Source: Hydra vulgaris (Eukaryota > Cnidaria > Hydrozoa > Anthoathecata > Hydridae). Taken from it: a stretch of 64,000 nucleotides of DNA. Below, piece by piece: positions 15,507 to 30,324 of the stretch. The position numbers and the translations under genes were made by a program. Under the pieces are notes generated by a model. It was not told where the DNA came from, did no database searches, and saw only the letters and a program-made list of their open reading frames with translations. How positions within the stretch are numbered: position 1 is the stretch's first letter; every line of letters starts with the position of its first letter. The stretch is taken from assembly GCF_038396675.1 (NCBI RefSeq), contig NC_088928.1, positions 58,556,001-58,620,000 of the forward strand, written 5' to 3'.

Positions 15507-16546
15507 ATAACTAATTTATTTACTTTAAAAAAATTTAACTTATTTAAACTTATACTATTTGTTTGATACAAAACTTTTATAATACAGCATCATCAATTTA
15601 TGTTAGCTTACTCACAATTTAGTTGTTGTTTATTTCTAATGAGAGGGAAATTGTTTAAGGGTGAATTTCTTAATGGCCAAAAAAACTATCTATAACCTTA
15701 TTTTAAACATTTTGGCTTAAATCAAAATCTTCATATACTACTCATAAACTAGTTAACCATTTCAAATCATTGCCATTCAAAGATCAATCTAAAAACTTAA
15801 TGATAATGAAAAACTTTTGTTAAAAAGCAATTTCAAAACTAAAAAAAATCACCTTTTCATAAATTTGTTACATAAAGTTACTAAAAAAGTTCTGTAAATT
15901 AATTATGTTTACAGGCTTGATTATGGTTTATCCAGCAATGCATTTATACACAGTTATAACCATCAAGCACTTTTGTATATTAGCACTTTTGTAACAAGAT
16001 AAATAAAGTTTAATAATTTGAAACTATAAATAATAATAAAATTAATTAATTAACAAAAAACAAATTAATTAATAAAAATAATAAAACTATAAATAAACAC
16101 AGTTGAATGTAAAGCAAACGAAAAAATTAACTAAATTAAATTTGATAAAAAGAATTTTTTTCAACATGTTCGGAAATTTTAAAAGTTGTTAAAATTTAAA
16201 AAAAATTAAATTAAATTAATTCAAATTTATTAATATTTTACAATAAATTTAATTTAAATATAATAAATAAAATTAAATTTAAAATTTAAATTTATTAAAA
16301 AAATTATATAACTATCTGTTTTTTTATCAACAAAAAAAATATTACTTCATGATTGCAGTGAAAATGTTTTTTACAACAATTAATTACTGCTAAATGTTTT
16401 CCGCATAAACTATTTCAAAAGACTGTTTAAATAATCTAATTGAAAAAAATTTTGGTGTATAGTAAATGGCTTAAAACATAGGTAAAACTGCCATTTTGTA
16501 TGTAAAATTCATATAGTGTATAACTTTTTTATGCCTGTATATATAT
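15507..16546. other. PPIP5K intron 1, AT-rich
   Basis: No recognisable feature; low-complexity A/T runs at 16020-16320. Confidence 0.4.
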
Positions 16547-16740
16547 CAACCCTTGGAATTAGGAAAAATGAGGACCTCAAACTGTTAGAGGCCAGCATTA
16601 GGTCAGCAAAAAAATTTGACACAAAGGGGTTACCATAAAACACAGAAACAAGATCAGCAATATTTTGCCCACCTCAAACACTTTTAAGTTGGCAGTTAGG
16701 TCGGCATTGCTGAATGCCAACCCTAATTTTCCAAGGGTTG
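16547..16740. mobile_element. 194-bp MITE, family M copy 1
   Basis: Inverted ends: CAACCCTTGGAA and TTCCAAGGGTTG. It is flanked by ATATATAT on both sides (16539-16546 and 16741-16748), consistent with an 8-bp target duplication although the motif is low-complexity. The inside matches copy 2 at 32696-32895 ('ACACAAAGGGGTTACCATAA', 'CAAACACTTTTA'). Confidence 0.8.
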
Positions 16741-17019
16741 ATATATATACATATTTACTATGGCATTCAAATCTAAATGGTTTTTTTAAAAAAGAAAAAA
16801 AAACAATAACAAAGAATAATAAAATTAACAACAACAAAAAAAAAGATTGTAAATAATATTAAAAACAACTATTTTGATGGATGGGTATTTGGTCTTTATG
16901 GGTAAAAACATAAAAAGTTTTATACAGTTAATAAAACTAAACAATATTCATTCTAATTTTTTTTCACATAGAACTGCTATAGTTAAAAAATATTTTTACT
17001 TGCATTTAAACCTATTTAC

Positions 17020-17121
17020 CTTATACAAGTGTGATACTGGAGATGAAGGAGCTGATGAATCACTGCCACTTTCTCCTTCTAACTTTTTAGGCATTATTTC
17101 TTCTTTCGAGCCATCTGACAT
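17020..17121 (-). CDS. PPIP5K: PPIP5K/VIP1 kinase, first coding exon
   Basis: ATG at 17121-17119 opens 34 codons: 'MSDGSKEEIMPKKLEGESG', then 'SDSSAPSSPVSHLYK'. They end at AAG followed by a consensus-like donor GTAAAT (17019 downward). The exon ends in phase 0, as does the acceptor of 3836-3934, giving a 67-residue N-terminus. The low-complexity acidic/serine content is typical of the poorly conserved leader of these kinases, so identity rests on the next exon. An acceptor-like 'GATAACAG' lies about 20 nt upstream of the ATG. It could end a 5'UTR intron or be a spliced-leader site, since Hydra uses trans-splicing. The opposite-strand open frame 16874-17155 is an artefact of this exon. Confidence 0.62.
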
Positions 17122-18585
17122 TCTGAGCAAACCTGCTGTTATCAATGAACATTAAAAATAAATAAAATTTATGACTATTATTACTAATTGAGATTTGAGT
17201 ATTATTACTAATTGAGATTCCAAAAAATCTTATTCTATTAAGAAAAAATAATAACTGAAGAAGTTAACTAATAATAGAACTTTAAAATTAAATTGCGTAT
17301 AAATTTTATATATTTGAGGTCATGGATAAATAAACAACATTTAGAGTTTTGATAGAAAATTTCAAATATACAACATGGTAACATCTTAGAAAACAAGATA
17401 ATTCATATGGTTAATAAGCAACTAATTTTAAACTTTAAAAAACATTAAAAATATTTCAAAATAAACATTTCCTATTTTATTGCACAAGAAATGTTTCAAC
17501 ATAATTTACTTTGTTGCTTAAAAAAAAAACTACTTATATATAGTTATTCAAGTACTTTCTTTTTTTCAGTACTGTGTAGTCATACAAAAAGACTTTGAAA
17601 ATATTGCCCTTTCTACATTAAGATGGCAAGTTGCACCATGCTGGCATTAATCTAGATAAACCTAATTAAAAATCTTTATTTGTTTTTCTTTCTATTTTCC
17701 TCTGAGATAAATCAAAAAGATTTGGTATTGATTAAAGCAAGCAGATGCTTGCTCAGCAATTGTAGAGGCATATATCTTTCACAACAAAAATTTAAAAATT
17801 AATAACAAAGATTAATATTTAAAAAATAATAATAAAGATTAATATTTATTAACTTGAACAAAATACATTTTTATTTTAAGTAAATACTTATTACATTCAA
17901 TATAAAATAAGATGTTTAGATTAAATATTTTTCAAATAAAATAATATTATAAAAAATGATAACATAATTAAATTAACAAATAAAAGATAAAAACAATAAT
18001 CTTATCTAATTAAAAACTTGATAGATTGTTAGTTGTATAAAGGTAAAAGTTGTGGATCAATTGCAAGGTGTGAGGGCTAATTAAAAGTTAATCATAAGGT
18101 AATGACTTGTGTAATTATAAATTGAAAAAAAAATTTTAATTAAAACATTTTCAATTTCTTATGTTTAAGGATACAAAAGGATTAAAGTAAAATTATTTTT
18201 ATATTTTAAATTAGTTTCAGAGTTAAAACTGTCTAATATTACTTAATCTCTAAATTTATTTTTTATGAGGATCATATTCGAATGGAGAAGAAATCAGTGC
18301 CAAAACTGTAAAAATAACTTTTTTTACTGTGTTCTCCTTTGTAAAAACCCGACATCTGGCAACCCTAGGACCATATTCAAAAAAGTAGGTTTTTATAGTT
18401 GAAGTAGTTTTACTTCAGTTAAAAAATAGGTTAACACATTAAAAAAGATAAAACTATTGCTTAATATTATGTAAAATCTTATTAGTTTTGCAACTAAACT
18501 TTTTATGTATAAAGGGTGTTATATGAAATAGAAACATTTTAAATATAAACAAAAAAAAAAAAGAATGAATTATTCTTTTTATTTT
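17122..18585. other. upstream flank of PPIP5K
   Basis: AT-rich. 18350-18372 contains 'CGACATCTGGCAACCCTAGG', which resembles the end of a DNA transposon; no partner end was found nearby. No promoter element could be assigned. Confidence 0.35.
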
Positions 18586-18675
18586 TGTGCAATATTTATA
18601 TGTGCAATATTTATATGTGCAATATTTATATGTGCAATATTTATATGTGCAATATTTATATGTGCAATATTTATA
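18586..18675. repeat. 15-bp minisatellite, six copies
   Basis: Six identical head-to-tail copies of TGTGCAATATTTATA. Confidence 0.98.
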
Positions 18676-21600
18676 TGGAATAATTGATAATCATATATTA
18701 AAATAATATGTGAAACTTGAATAATGGATATTTAATGTTTTGTATAATATTTTGTTAAAACATTTTAATTTAAAATGTTGTTTTTATAGAAGCTAAACTA
18801 AGACATAAATTGGTAAACTTGATTTTTTATCTTAAAGAATGTCAAACTATGTAATTTCAAAAAAGCCGTTTAATTTTTTTTTCATATTTCCTAAACATTA
18901 ATTTTAATTCAAAATTATCAATGCAATATTCCACACAAATATTGCACAAATAATTCTCAATTATAAATCTCAATAATTCTTAATACAATTTTTTCTTTAT
19001 GTATAAATATAAGTAGTTTTTATTTTTATAAAGTTATACATACTTAATACATTTAAATATGATAGTTATGATAAAAAAAAAAAAAAAAATGCAAAACAAA
19101 TACACAGTACAAAATTTTTTATGCCATTAGCATATTTTTTGTACATGCAATCAGTACTATGGCTTGTGGGTCGAACGCTTCCCTAAAAATCTGTCATAAG
19201 GGTCCACCAGATGAGGTGGACCCTTATGACAGATTACCACTAGAGGCAGTTTAGTTAGCAATGTTGTGAAACGATAGAAAAGATATACTTAAAAGTACTA
19301 ATGCTTCAAACAAAGTGAAGTCAACACAGTAATAGTGTAATATTGATCATTTTAAAAATGACAATAAAACAACATTAAAAATATTCAAACAACTAATCTG
19401 TTAAGCAAACATTAAAAAGTATAGAAAAAAGAAATTGCAGAAAAGACAAGCAAGGTTGGATGAGTGAAAAGTCAAGATTTTAAATGGTGAAACTAGCTAG
19501 GGGTGCTGTTTATAAATTTTTCTGTTAAATTAATAAATGAAAAAAAATATTAAACATTTTTTATAAATAACCATAAAATTAAAAATATCATAATATTAAC
19601 AATATTATGTTGTAAATGTTTTTATTATAATTTGTACAAAAACGTAAATCACATTTATTTTAAAGATCTTTTCCTCCTAAAAAGTTTAGAAAAAAAAATA
19701 ATTTAAAAATCCCCTCTAATATAAAAATTTTCTTTATATAAAAAACACTACTTTAAAATCACTTTTGAATATCCAGCCAAAATTTCTGAAGACAAACATT
19801 ATAAATATAAATACCTTCAAGTTAAACAAAAACAAAGTTTTAACTTTCGTGTTTGTTTCATGTTTTCATCATCATTTACTAACTCCTTTATATTGCATGG
19901 AGTTAATCTAGAAATCAATACAGTGATCTAGTTTTTATTTTTCAATTATTTTTACATTTTTAGTTTTAATCATTAAAAATTTGCCTTAACTGTTTTAAAG
20001 TAAAAAACTCCATAAAACGTTTGAAAACTGACTATTAAAGACTGTTAAAGTGGATCGAAAGATCAAAGGCTTTTAAAATTCTTTACTTTTTAATTAATTT
20101 TAGATTTTATTCTTTGATGTTAAAATAAAAAAGATTAAATTGGACCCATACTGTAAACTAATATATAAATTTTAGAGACATTCCAGGAACTCTACAAAGT
20201 TGTACACTTTTTTCTCCACAAAACTTTGCATCAGTTCACTATTTTTTAACATCATATTATCTTAAGCACTTATAACTATAAAAATCTATGTTTATTACTT
20301 TTTTTTTTTCCAGGGATTACCTTTGTTTTGCTTGTTAATTGGGTGATTTTTCATTGCATATTTTATTAATCTCGCTCTAATTTGTTCATTCTGTCTTGTT
20401 TATCTTGGTATTTGTGTTAAGTTTAAAATTATTTGTTCATGGAATTTTTACTGTGCTGTGTATATTGTTCATGGTAATTTTGTAATGTTTAGTCTTGATT
20501 GGTTATGACAATTTACCAACATTCAGCCTTACTAATTCATAGTTTTTTATTAAACTGAGTCTTATTTATGATACTTTTGCTTTGTTTATAGCATTTTTGT
20601 CATGTTTTGATTGTTTCTTTATAGTATTTTTGTAATACTTCATTCTGTTATCTTATTTTTAAATCCTTTCTTTAATTTAAGTTGACTTTTAATCCTGGTT
20701 ATGCAATAACATATATATAATATATTGAAACTTGTAAGCTTTTTTGGTGAACAGGCTATGTAATTTTACAAATAATTTGCAAAATATAAATTTATCAAAC
20801 AAAGATTCGATGACTTTTTTAAACTATTATTATTAGTTTATTTTTATAAGTATGTTTCTACCTAAAAACCAAATACATTCTGGGTTATAGATTTTGTGTT
20901 ATTTAAAAAAAAGCCTTTGAGACTTTTGCTACTTTCATTTTGCAACCAATGCTGATTGATTTAAGTGTCCAGCGCGTTTAATAATCTGCTTTAGCCATAT
21001 CCTTTTATAATATAGGGTTAATGCAGAAAAATATTTTTTATTTATTTATTTAATTATCTTTTATAAGAAAACATTAAATTAAAAAAAAAATCAATTAAAT
21101 GAATTGCTATAAAAAAAATTTTGTTTCTTTTAAATTTGTTGTTTTCCAAATAACTCATAAATGGACAGTTTTTTAAGGTTTAAATTACTATTTAAAAAAA
21201 ATAGCACAAGCTCCAGTAATCCAAGAAAAATTCAAGAGAAATTGCGAGACGTTGTTTACAAATAGTTGGGCATGTTTGAAAAGCGCACCGCACTTTAAGA
21301 GCTTTTGTCGCCTTAGTCACAAACCAAAATCGTCATTCTTTATTTAGATGTCTTTATTTAAACTCCTAATTGCGCGCACTTCTTTAAATTTCATTTACCA
21401 TACATTGGAAAAAGATCAGTACAGGGTTAAGACATTTTTATGCCTGGGTCTGTAAATATAGAAGGGCCTAATGCGGCGGTAATCTAAAAATGCCGAGCGG
21501 GAACAAGACTATACTAGGGAGCCTGGGAAAAATTTTTTTTGCCGCGTTATTAAATGGACACAATCTAGGTATTATAAGCTACTAAAAAGACCCAATCATA

Positions 21601-21902
21601 ATAAAGTCAAATCATTTAAGCAATCATTTAATCATTAAACCTGACCCAGGGTGTATTCCATGTTTTTTACCATGTTTTTATGTTATATACCAACAACGCC
21701 GAAACTTATTAAATTTTTGCCAATACACGAAAAAAAAAATTTTACAAGCTAATAAAAATTTTATGCACCAAAAATAATATGATATAAACTATAAATGACG
21801 TAAATTAAGAATATCAAATAACAATTTTTAAAAAAATACTTAAATTTATTTAAAGTCGCTAAACATAGAAAGTTGCCATACTTGAGATGTCCAAAAAGTC
21901 TT
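18676..21902. other. long AT-rich region without recognisable genes
   Basis: Apart from the hairpin at 19188-19235 I see no exons, tRNA or transposon coding sequence on either strand. 21230-21530 is slightly more GC-rich but gives no recognisable peptide. Confidence 0.4.
19188..19235. repeat. perfect 21-bp stem hairpin
   Basis: Arms 19188-19208 ('AATCTGTCATAAGGGTCCAC' plus C) and 19215-19235 are exact reverse complements around the 6-nt loop AGATGA. The arms are about 45% GC in AT-rich surroundings. Confidence 0.95.
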
Positions 21903-22170
21903 AAAGTTAACATTCTCTCTTTCTAATTATTGCAATGGTTTCACAAAAGGGTTTAGTCAATTTACTAGTATAGACTGCAAAGGCTGCAGCCTCCGCAGCC
22001 TAGCCATGGCCTAATTCTAAAAAATTAACATGCTAAAACTAAAAAGTTAACATTCTCTCTTCCTAATTATTGCAATGGTTCCAAGGAAAGATTTAGTCAA
22101 TTTACTAGTATAGGCTGCACGGGCTACAGCCTCAGCAGCCTAGCCATGGCCTAATTCTAAAACTCTCCAT
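21903..22170. repeat. tandem duplication, period 140 bp
   Basis: Two copies start 'AAAGTTAACATTCTCTCTT' (21903 and 22043) and end 'CTAGCCATGGCCTAATTCTA'. They differ by scattered substitutions. Confidence 0.9.
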
Positions 22171-22784
22171 TTACATCAAAAGTGCATGCAGCCAGTCTAC
22201 TCAGACTAGTCTATGAGTTTGTCATATCAAGTAATGAACTGAAAAAAGTGTTGCTCTGGCGAAAAGCTCTGGCTACCAAAGTTAAAAAAAAATGTATTCT
22301 CAGATACTGAACCAACTCATACATATTATTGTCATGATTGCTGCACAGCTTTAGTTGACACATGTAAAATAACTATTCATCGTTCGTCACATATCTTTTT
22401 ATTGGAAATCATTAGCCAAATGAAACTTGTTTTATCCCAAAATTTGGAAGCAATTAAATCTTATCAAATGGAAATTATATAGGGTAAAACGAAAGAGTAA
22501 ATTTATTTCGAAACAAAATTTTGTTAAAAGTATGAAGTCTAAAAATGTTTTACTTATTTATTTAATGTCAACTGATGGTGGAAAACCATACACAAAAAAA
22601 GATTACAATGTGACTATTTCATGCCATTATTTTGGATTTACTATCTTATAAAAGGTTTCTAATTGAAAATACATTACTTCTTGGTTTATGGTTCTCATCA
22701 TTAAAACCTAATTGGCCTATTTGAAGGTAACTAAATTATTAGTTTTTATTGTTTATATTAAAAATTATAATTAATTGATTTATC

Positions 22785-22846
22785 TATAGCGGTAGAATTC
22801 TTTCATTGTTCCAGCTGTAGAACAGTGAAAGAATTCTACTGCTATA
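22785..22846. repeat. 27-bp stem hairpin in the transposase intron
   Basis: Arms 22785-22811 ('TATAGCGGTAGAATTCTTTC' onward) and 22820-22846 pair with two mismatches or wobbles around an 8-nt loop CAGCTGTA. The hairpin lies inside the GT-AG intron 22727-22918. Confidence 0.9.
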
Positions 22847-23433
22847 CGTAATGATAATAAATAAAAAATAAACAACAATTAATTAGGCATAATTACTATA
22901 TTACTAACTATTTTTTAGGAAGGCATTAATGGAAAACTGTTTGAAATACCCCTTGAAATTAACAATATCCAAGTTGTTATTTATATTGTTGGTTTGATTT
23001 TCGATTTACCTGCAGAGGCCTTAATTATCAATCACAAGCCATATCCAAATTCACCATATAATGGTGAATTTGGATGTCACTGTTGTTAAAATCCTGATAG
23101 AACAATTAAAAGAAAACATAGTTCGGCAAGAATTTATTCACATTCAGATACAAAATATATTCTTAAAACCTCTGAAATGCATGCCAAATATGCTAGATTA
23201 ACTGAAAAATCAAAAGGCTTGAATATCTTTAGTGAAATTTTATACTTAGCAGTCCCATATTTTCTGTCATATTTGAATCCTGACTGCATGATGATGATCT
23301 ATTCTCTAGTAATTGGCATGCGCTTGTTAAGCAGTGAAATATGTTTAGATAAAGTATTGGTTATTAGTCTGTTTAACTTTTATCAAAAATCATTGTCTGA
23401 GTTGCTTCCTTTATTTTCCTCTAAAAAAAGAAA

Positions 23434-23659
<226 letters not shown>

Positions 23660-24320
23660 TACTATCAGTGTTCATCTACTTAGTCATCTATTCTGAAAAA
23701 TCTGAAATTTGACAAGCATTTAATATTTGCATTAGTGAACAGGAAGATTTTGCAATTATTGAAACATGGTATGGTTTATCATTCAAAAAGTTATGGCAAA
23801 CATAACAGCTACACTTGTCAATTTGGATATAATAAGTTTGGTATCATATTGGATTTTCCTTTAGTTGACAATGTTATACAGTTACGACTATTCAATGCGG
23901 AATGCAAATTAGTTTCTGCTTTTGATGATATGGTTGGAAATGTGAAAGTTAACATTGATGATGACTTATTTTTTATTGTTGAACAAACACAAAACATTGT
24001 TTTATTCCAGCTTTTCAAATGCATATTAATTAAATGTAAACTACCCTCAAAAGAAGTATTGATTTTAACACCATTGAAAGAACTTTTTGAATATGCTTAG
24101 GGTGGCTAAATATAAATTTTGTAATAAATAAACATATAAATAAACCATGCATGTGTGTTTTTTTATACAAGCAGAGTTTTTTTAAATTTAATATTTTGAT
24201 AACTTTTGTAAAACTATCGTGATTATTTTTAATTTTTATTGTTTTTAACTTTTGATGTGTTGTTTTTAATTTTTGTTGAGTTGTTTTTACTTTTTTTTAC
24301 AGGTTTATATCATTAAATAG

Positions 24321-25598
24321 TGGCTTATCCTGGTAGAAATAGAACCAAGAAATTGGATTTTGTAGACACTCAAAAGCTTTCTCCAACATTTGTTCTTTTA
24401 TGGTACAAAGACTCTGAAAAACATGAGCGCCATACGTCTCCTATATCACTTTTAAATACACTTTTAAAGCCTTATTCATCTGTTGAATGCCTTAAGTTTC
24501 AAGTGGTAAGTGCATTAAAACACAACTACAGATGACAATTACCGTAAATACTATAACTAAAGCCCACCCTAAAATATAAGCTCCTTATTTTAGATGCCCA
24601 CTTTTTAAGGATGGTAAAAAAATTAAAGCCCGGGCTTAAATTATACTATTTATGGTATGTAGTTAAATTAATTTAATGTTTTTTTGCTTACTAGAAAAAT
24701 GTAGTGAATGTATTCATTGCAAATAAGCAACATGCAGCTGTCATAATATATAAGGGGTCTATTATCCAATGTTGTAAATTTGAAACTTAATGGACAAATT
24801 TGGTGACAAAAGTCCTAGCACTGATGAAGTGAGTAAGTTTGCCCACAATTATATTATAGGCAATATTGTTGGAAAAATAAAATATGCCGATGAAGACCCA
24901 TCTTCAGGTAACTTTTATAATATAAATATGTGACAATGACAAGTATGATATTATTTTAATTTTACTAAAAATTTACTATTCTGTGTATGTAACTGCAACT
25001 TTTAATTGTCCTTGTGTTTTTTTATAGACTCAGCCAATATGGCACCAGTCTTAGAACGATTAGGCCTAAACGGACCTAATTACAAATTGGCTCTTAAATC
25101 AAGGGCGCTGAAAAAAAACGCGTTAATGAAAACCATTCTTCATGTAATTTTAATAATATTATTACAATTTTGTTGATGTTCTTTCTTGAACAAATTTTTA
25201 TTGTCCGTTTTATTTATAGAATCAGACTCCTTTGCCTCAGTTTTAATCCATCCAAAAGGATCGCCTAAAAAAGTAGAAAAGATTATGAAGTAGAAATTAT
25301 GGCTTTGAAAAAGCACAAGCTTAACATGCTTGATGACAATGTTGATAATGATGCTCCCAAAACGAAACACTGTTGTACACCGAAGTTGAGCAAACTGTTT
25401 TGTTTACAAGATTAGTTAAAAATTGTGATTGCGTAAGCGCTACCATATTGTACTTGCACATAGAAGTACTATAATGTTTTTAACATTAGCAATTTTGGTT
25501 GAACAAGAGAAACATCTTGTTAAAAAAAGGAAGACCGACAAACTTCTGGACAGAACTTTGCACCCAATAGAAAATGAATCTATTAATGATAATGTAAG
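24321..25598 (+). pseudogene. uncharacterised multi-exon gene or gene remnant next to the transposase
   Basis: I do not recognise the protein. Exon-like pieces: 24321-24505 ('LDFVDTQKLSPTFVLLWYKD' to 'VECLKFQV', donor GTAAGT); 24696 to about 24906 ('KNVVNVFIANKQHAAVIIYK', then, after one frameshift, 'LMDKFGDKSPSTDE' and 'GKIKYADEDPSSG', donor GTAACT); from 25027 ('DSANMAPVLERLGLNGPNYK', acceptor TTATAG); from 25221 ('ESDSFASVLIHPKGSPKKVE', acceptor TTATAG); about 25490-25592 ('VEQEKHLVKKRKTDKLLDR', donor GTAAGT). Exons keep compatible phases except for the frameshift near 24785. It lies 220 bp downstream of the CACTA-like transposase on the same strand and may be that element's second gene. 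No ATG is evident. A MITE occupies its first intron. An intact host gene with a sequencing indel is the alternative. Confidence 0.4.
24540..24657. mobile_element. 118-bp MITE
   Basis: The left end 'TACCGTAAATACTATAACT' is inverted at the right as 'TATACTATTTATGGTA', with AAGCCC/GGGCTT inside. TA at each end is compatible with a Tc1/mariner-type TA target duplication. Confidence 0.7.
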
Positions 25599-26154
25599 TC
25601 CAATTTAATTTTTGTAATTTAGTTGAAAAAAGCTCATCCATGAGTGCAGCACTAGCCAGTATTGACCAAATTAAATAAAGGAAATATTGATTGCTTAAGG
25701 AAAGAGTGGCACATTTAACATATATTAGGTAGCTTAATTTGACCGTACATTGAAAAATGTTTACTAAACCAGATTGTTTCCTAAATCAGAACTCATCTGT
25801 ATTATAATTTTTAGACGTGTTTCATGGTTTTGATGCCGATTTTAAATTAAATAACATTCAAAGATGAGACCCGTGTTGCTTCTATTGTATTGCAATTTGA
25901 AAAAGAGTTTGCTTGCACGTGCATTTGTGAAACAAATGGACTAAACAAATCAGTGACATTTTACTTGTGGTGTGGGGTCGTGAGCAATTCTAGCTATTTT
26001 GTGTTAATAATATGTTTTGTGTTATTTTGTGCATGTCACGTTTCTGTGTTAAAAAAATACACAACCTCTTTTATTCTAAATTTTGTTGTCGTTTTGATTT
26101 TTTAGAGTCAGCATTTAATATGAACTGAAAGTGTACATCAATGTTAAACTTTCA

Positions 26155-26285
26155 GCACTGCTGCTGGACGCGCTGTTGTTAAACGCGCTACTGCTGGACG
26201 CTATTTGCTTAACACACTGTTGCTGGACCCGTTGCCGCTGCTGTTTGACGCGCTGTTGCTGGATATACTGTCTACCTACTCAAGG
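26155..26285. repeat. GC-rich imperfect repeat of about 15-18 bp
   Basis: Repeated 'GCTGCTGGACGCGCTGTTG'-like units with drift in spacing. It is unusually GC-rich for the window. Confidence 0.7.
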
Positions 26286-26859
26286 TACTTGTACTCATTA
26301 ATAATTCTATTTTAAACATTGTTCAGGTGATCCGATGTAGTTGCTCTGCACACCCAGTCCTACACTGCATATTATATTATGTTGTTGTAGAACTAGGGCG
26401 TACAGCTGCCGTATTTGACACCTAAATTGTGCTGTCTGCTTAGTTCAAAAAGCCAGGTGCATGTCAAATTAATTTTATTTTATTGCAACTTCATTGTCAA
26501 TATTGCAATAATAATAACTTACTTTTATTGTCAATATTGCAATATATAGCAATATTATTGCCCAATGCACATCCATTGCAAGCGATTGGTAATATTGGCC
26601 AATTGTAACTGCAATACAATAGCAATTAAAAAAAAAAGTACCGATTAGTGTTATCCAATTGTCGATCTAAGTTCATTCCTAACTCTTTTGAGAACAGAAA
26701 AAAAAATTTTTCCAGTAAAACTTGTGACCATAAGAGACAAATAAATTCTCAACACAGTGTAAAAGTATCTGCCAAACTATTTTAAACTAGAATGGTGTAA
26801 ATTTGTAGTTCAATACAATTAGTTTCAATGGGCGGTGACAATTCGGCAAAAAAAGATTT

Positions 26860-27400
26860 GAAGTGAACAAATTCACCATGACAGCTTCAACATCTTCAAA
26901 ATATGTTTCACATACAAATATGATAGATATTTATGAAAACCAAGCTTTTTGCGGATTGTTTCATATGCATTAGCTCTTTGTTTAAGAGTAACTAACAAGA
27001 GCAATTATAGGCAAAAAAACTTAACTTTAAATTTATTTGAAAGCAATAAATTTAGATCTTATGAGTTATTAAAATCCTGTATCTATGGTTCATCATGCGC
27101 TTCAGTCTTCCTTCACCTATGTACGAATCGGTACCCAGATTCTTTCCTTCCTTTTTAATTGCTGTGAAGTGGCTCCGAAGTGAATGAACAAAATTACCGA
27201 GAGAACAAAGGAGTTCCATAGGGGTGTTGACATTGATGTTTGTGATTTGAAAGACTTGCTAGTTAACTTGACATATTCAGAATTTTTGACCACATTTGAA
27301 TACCTGTTTCACGCTGACTCATTTTATCTTTAAATCTTACCGTGTCAAGTCGTTTTTCTGGTCTTTTAGACATCTTGCACATGATATCTAGTAGATTTCA
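26860..27400 (-). pseudogene. hAT-type (DUF4371-like) transposase fragment, heavily decayed
   Basis: On the minus strand short frames read 'KRPEKRLDTVRFKDK', which resembles the 'LKRLSDTRWSAR' block of DUF4371-type hAT proteins. Later comes 'ANAYETIRKKLGFHKYLS', which resembles 'KNAYDEVYNKFGFL'. Order and spacing fit, but stops and frameshifts are frequent. Confidence 0.4.
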
Positions 27401-28644
<1,244 letters not shown>

Positions 28645-29479
28645 TTAAATTAACTTTTAACTAAGACTACTGAAACGAACTCTCAAAATGATGATAACCA
28701 ATATCTATATCTTTTCACTCTACTTCCCTAACCACTTCAATCTTTCATGATGCATCCTATCAGATACATTCACTATTATCATCCTATCAGATACACTTAC
28801 TATTTCCAATATTTTTTTAGATCATCAGCTTTGTTTGTTCCAGACACTATACAACATCAACCCTCACGACCAGTGTTTCACTATCACTTATGTTTTGTAA
28901 ACTTAGCCCATACTCTTGTCATAGAAACCATTTCTCCACCAGCTGATCCAATTTCATTTTTAAGATTAAAAAAACTTTCCAACACACTTTATCTTTCCTT
29001 TCCTTTTTTTTTTCAATCTATTTTCTAACTTTCACATTGTGCTAAAATCCATTATAATATGATGACCCCTTTGATAATAATACTAGGAGTACATTGTGTT
29101 CTTAATATTAGGAAACAAAAAAGCTTTCTTTAACACTTTTTCTACACACTTCATATGGTCACTCTTCAGTATTTTTTACTTGCTCATTCTTCACTTTACA
29201 ATACATAAATTTCTCTTATTTATCTAATCTAAAACCCTTAGCTCTCATTCTATCTTTGCAATAATGTAATTCCAGTATTAATTATAATTTGCCTCTGAAA
29301 TCAAACATAAATCATTTATGAAAAAATTTCATAATAATTTAAAGAAAAAATTTTAATTTAAGCAACTTATGTTTATATAATTGAGTATAAAATAAACTTT
29401 ATTCAATACCTAGCTTTACTGTAAATAATTTATTAAATTTAAGTAAACTTAGGTAATATTAATGATAAAATTATCACTA

Positions 29480-30324
29480 ATGAAATTGTAATTTAATACA
29501 TAAAAGTAGATATAAAATTAATTAAGTTAAGTTAGTACTTAACTTATTTAATTTTATATAAACTATACTAGGTTATATATAGAAAAGTTTTATCGCTTTT
29601 AGTTGTAATATAATCAATTAACTTACCTTGATAACCTTGATTCCTTTTTAGATATCTGTCTAATTTTTTATTATTACCTTCTAAAACTCTATAGCTTTAT
29701 TTTTATATTTCCTTGTCCAAGTTGCATAAAGGTTAACAGAATTTTTCTGTTAATCACCATATGAGAAGTATACAGCCCTACACTATTATGGGGTAGGTAG
29801 ATGCAACAGGATTAATAACTTTTCTGACATATAAAAATGACAAGTACAAACTTTTTAACAAAAAATATTGTTTGTCTCTTTACTTTCTCTTTAATTTGAA
29901 CATAATTTTGATTTTTACATAATGGCCGATCTTCTTACATAATAACGAATCTTATCAAATAAAATAACCAATTTTCTTACATAATAACCGTAATAATAAT
30001 CTTAACCGTATTAGAATAACGTATAGAAAGTTCAAATTTATGATCTGCTATGTTACATTACTAATTTACCAGAGTTCAATATTAGGTTGTATATTGAAAA
30101 AAGTTTTATTGTTTTTAGTTGACTCACCTTTATAATATTGATTACTTTCTAGACGTCTATTTATCTTTTTATATATACCTTTTAAAATCCTATAGCTTTA
30201 ATTCTATTTTTCCTATTTTTCATTTGAGGCTGACCAGTTCGTGTTGAATGAAGGTAAACAGACTTTTTCTATTCATCGCCATATATGAATTTAATACATA
30301 AAAGTAGATATAAAATTAAATAAG
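29480..30324. repeat. diverged duplicated segments
   Basis: Several blocks of 29489-29780 recur at 30085-30324, including 'AATACATAAAAGTAGATATA', the 'CTATAGCTTTA' block, and the 'AAGGTTAACAGAATTTTTCT' block (the second copy is 'AAGGTAAACAGACTTTTTCT'). The block order is shifted, suggesting an old duplication with rearrangement. 28642-29479 shows no gene. Confidence 0.55.
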
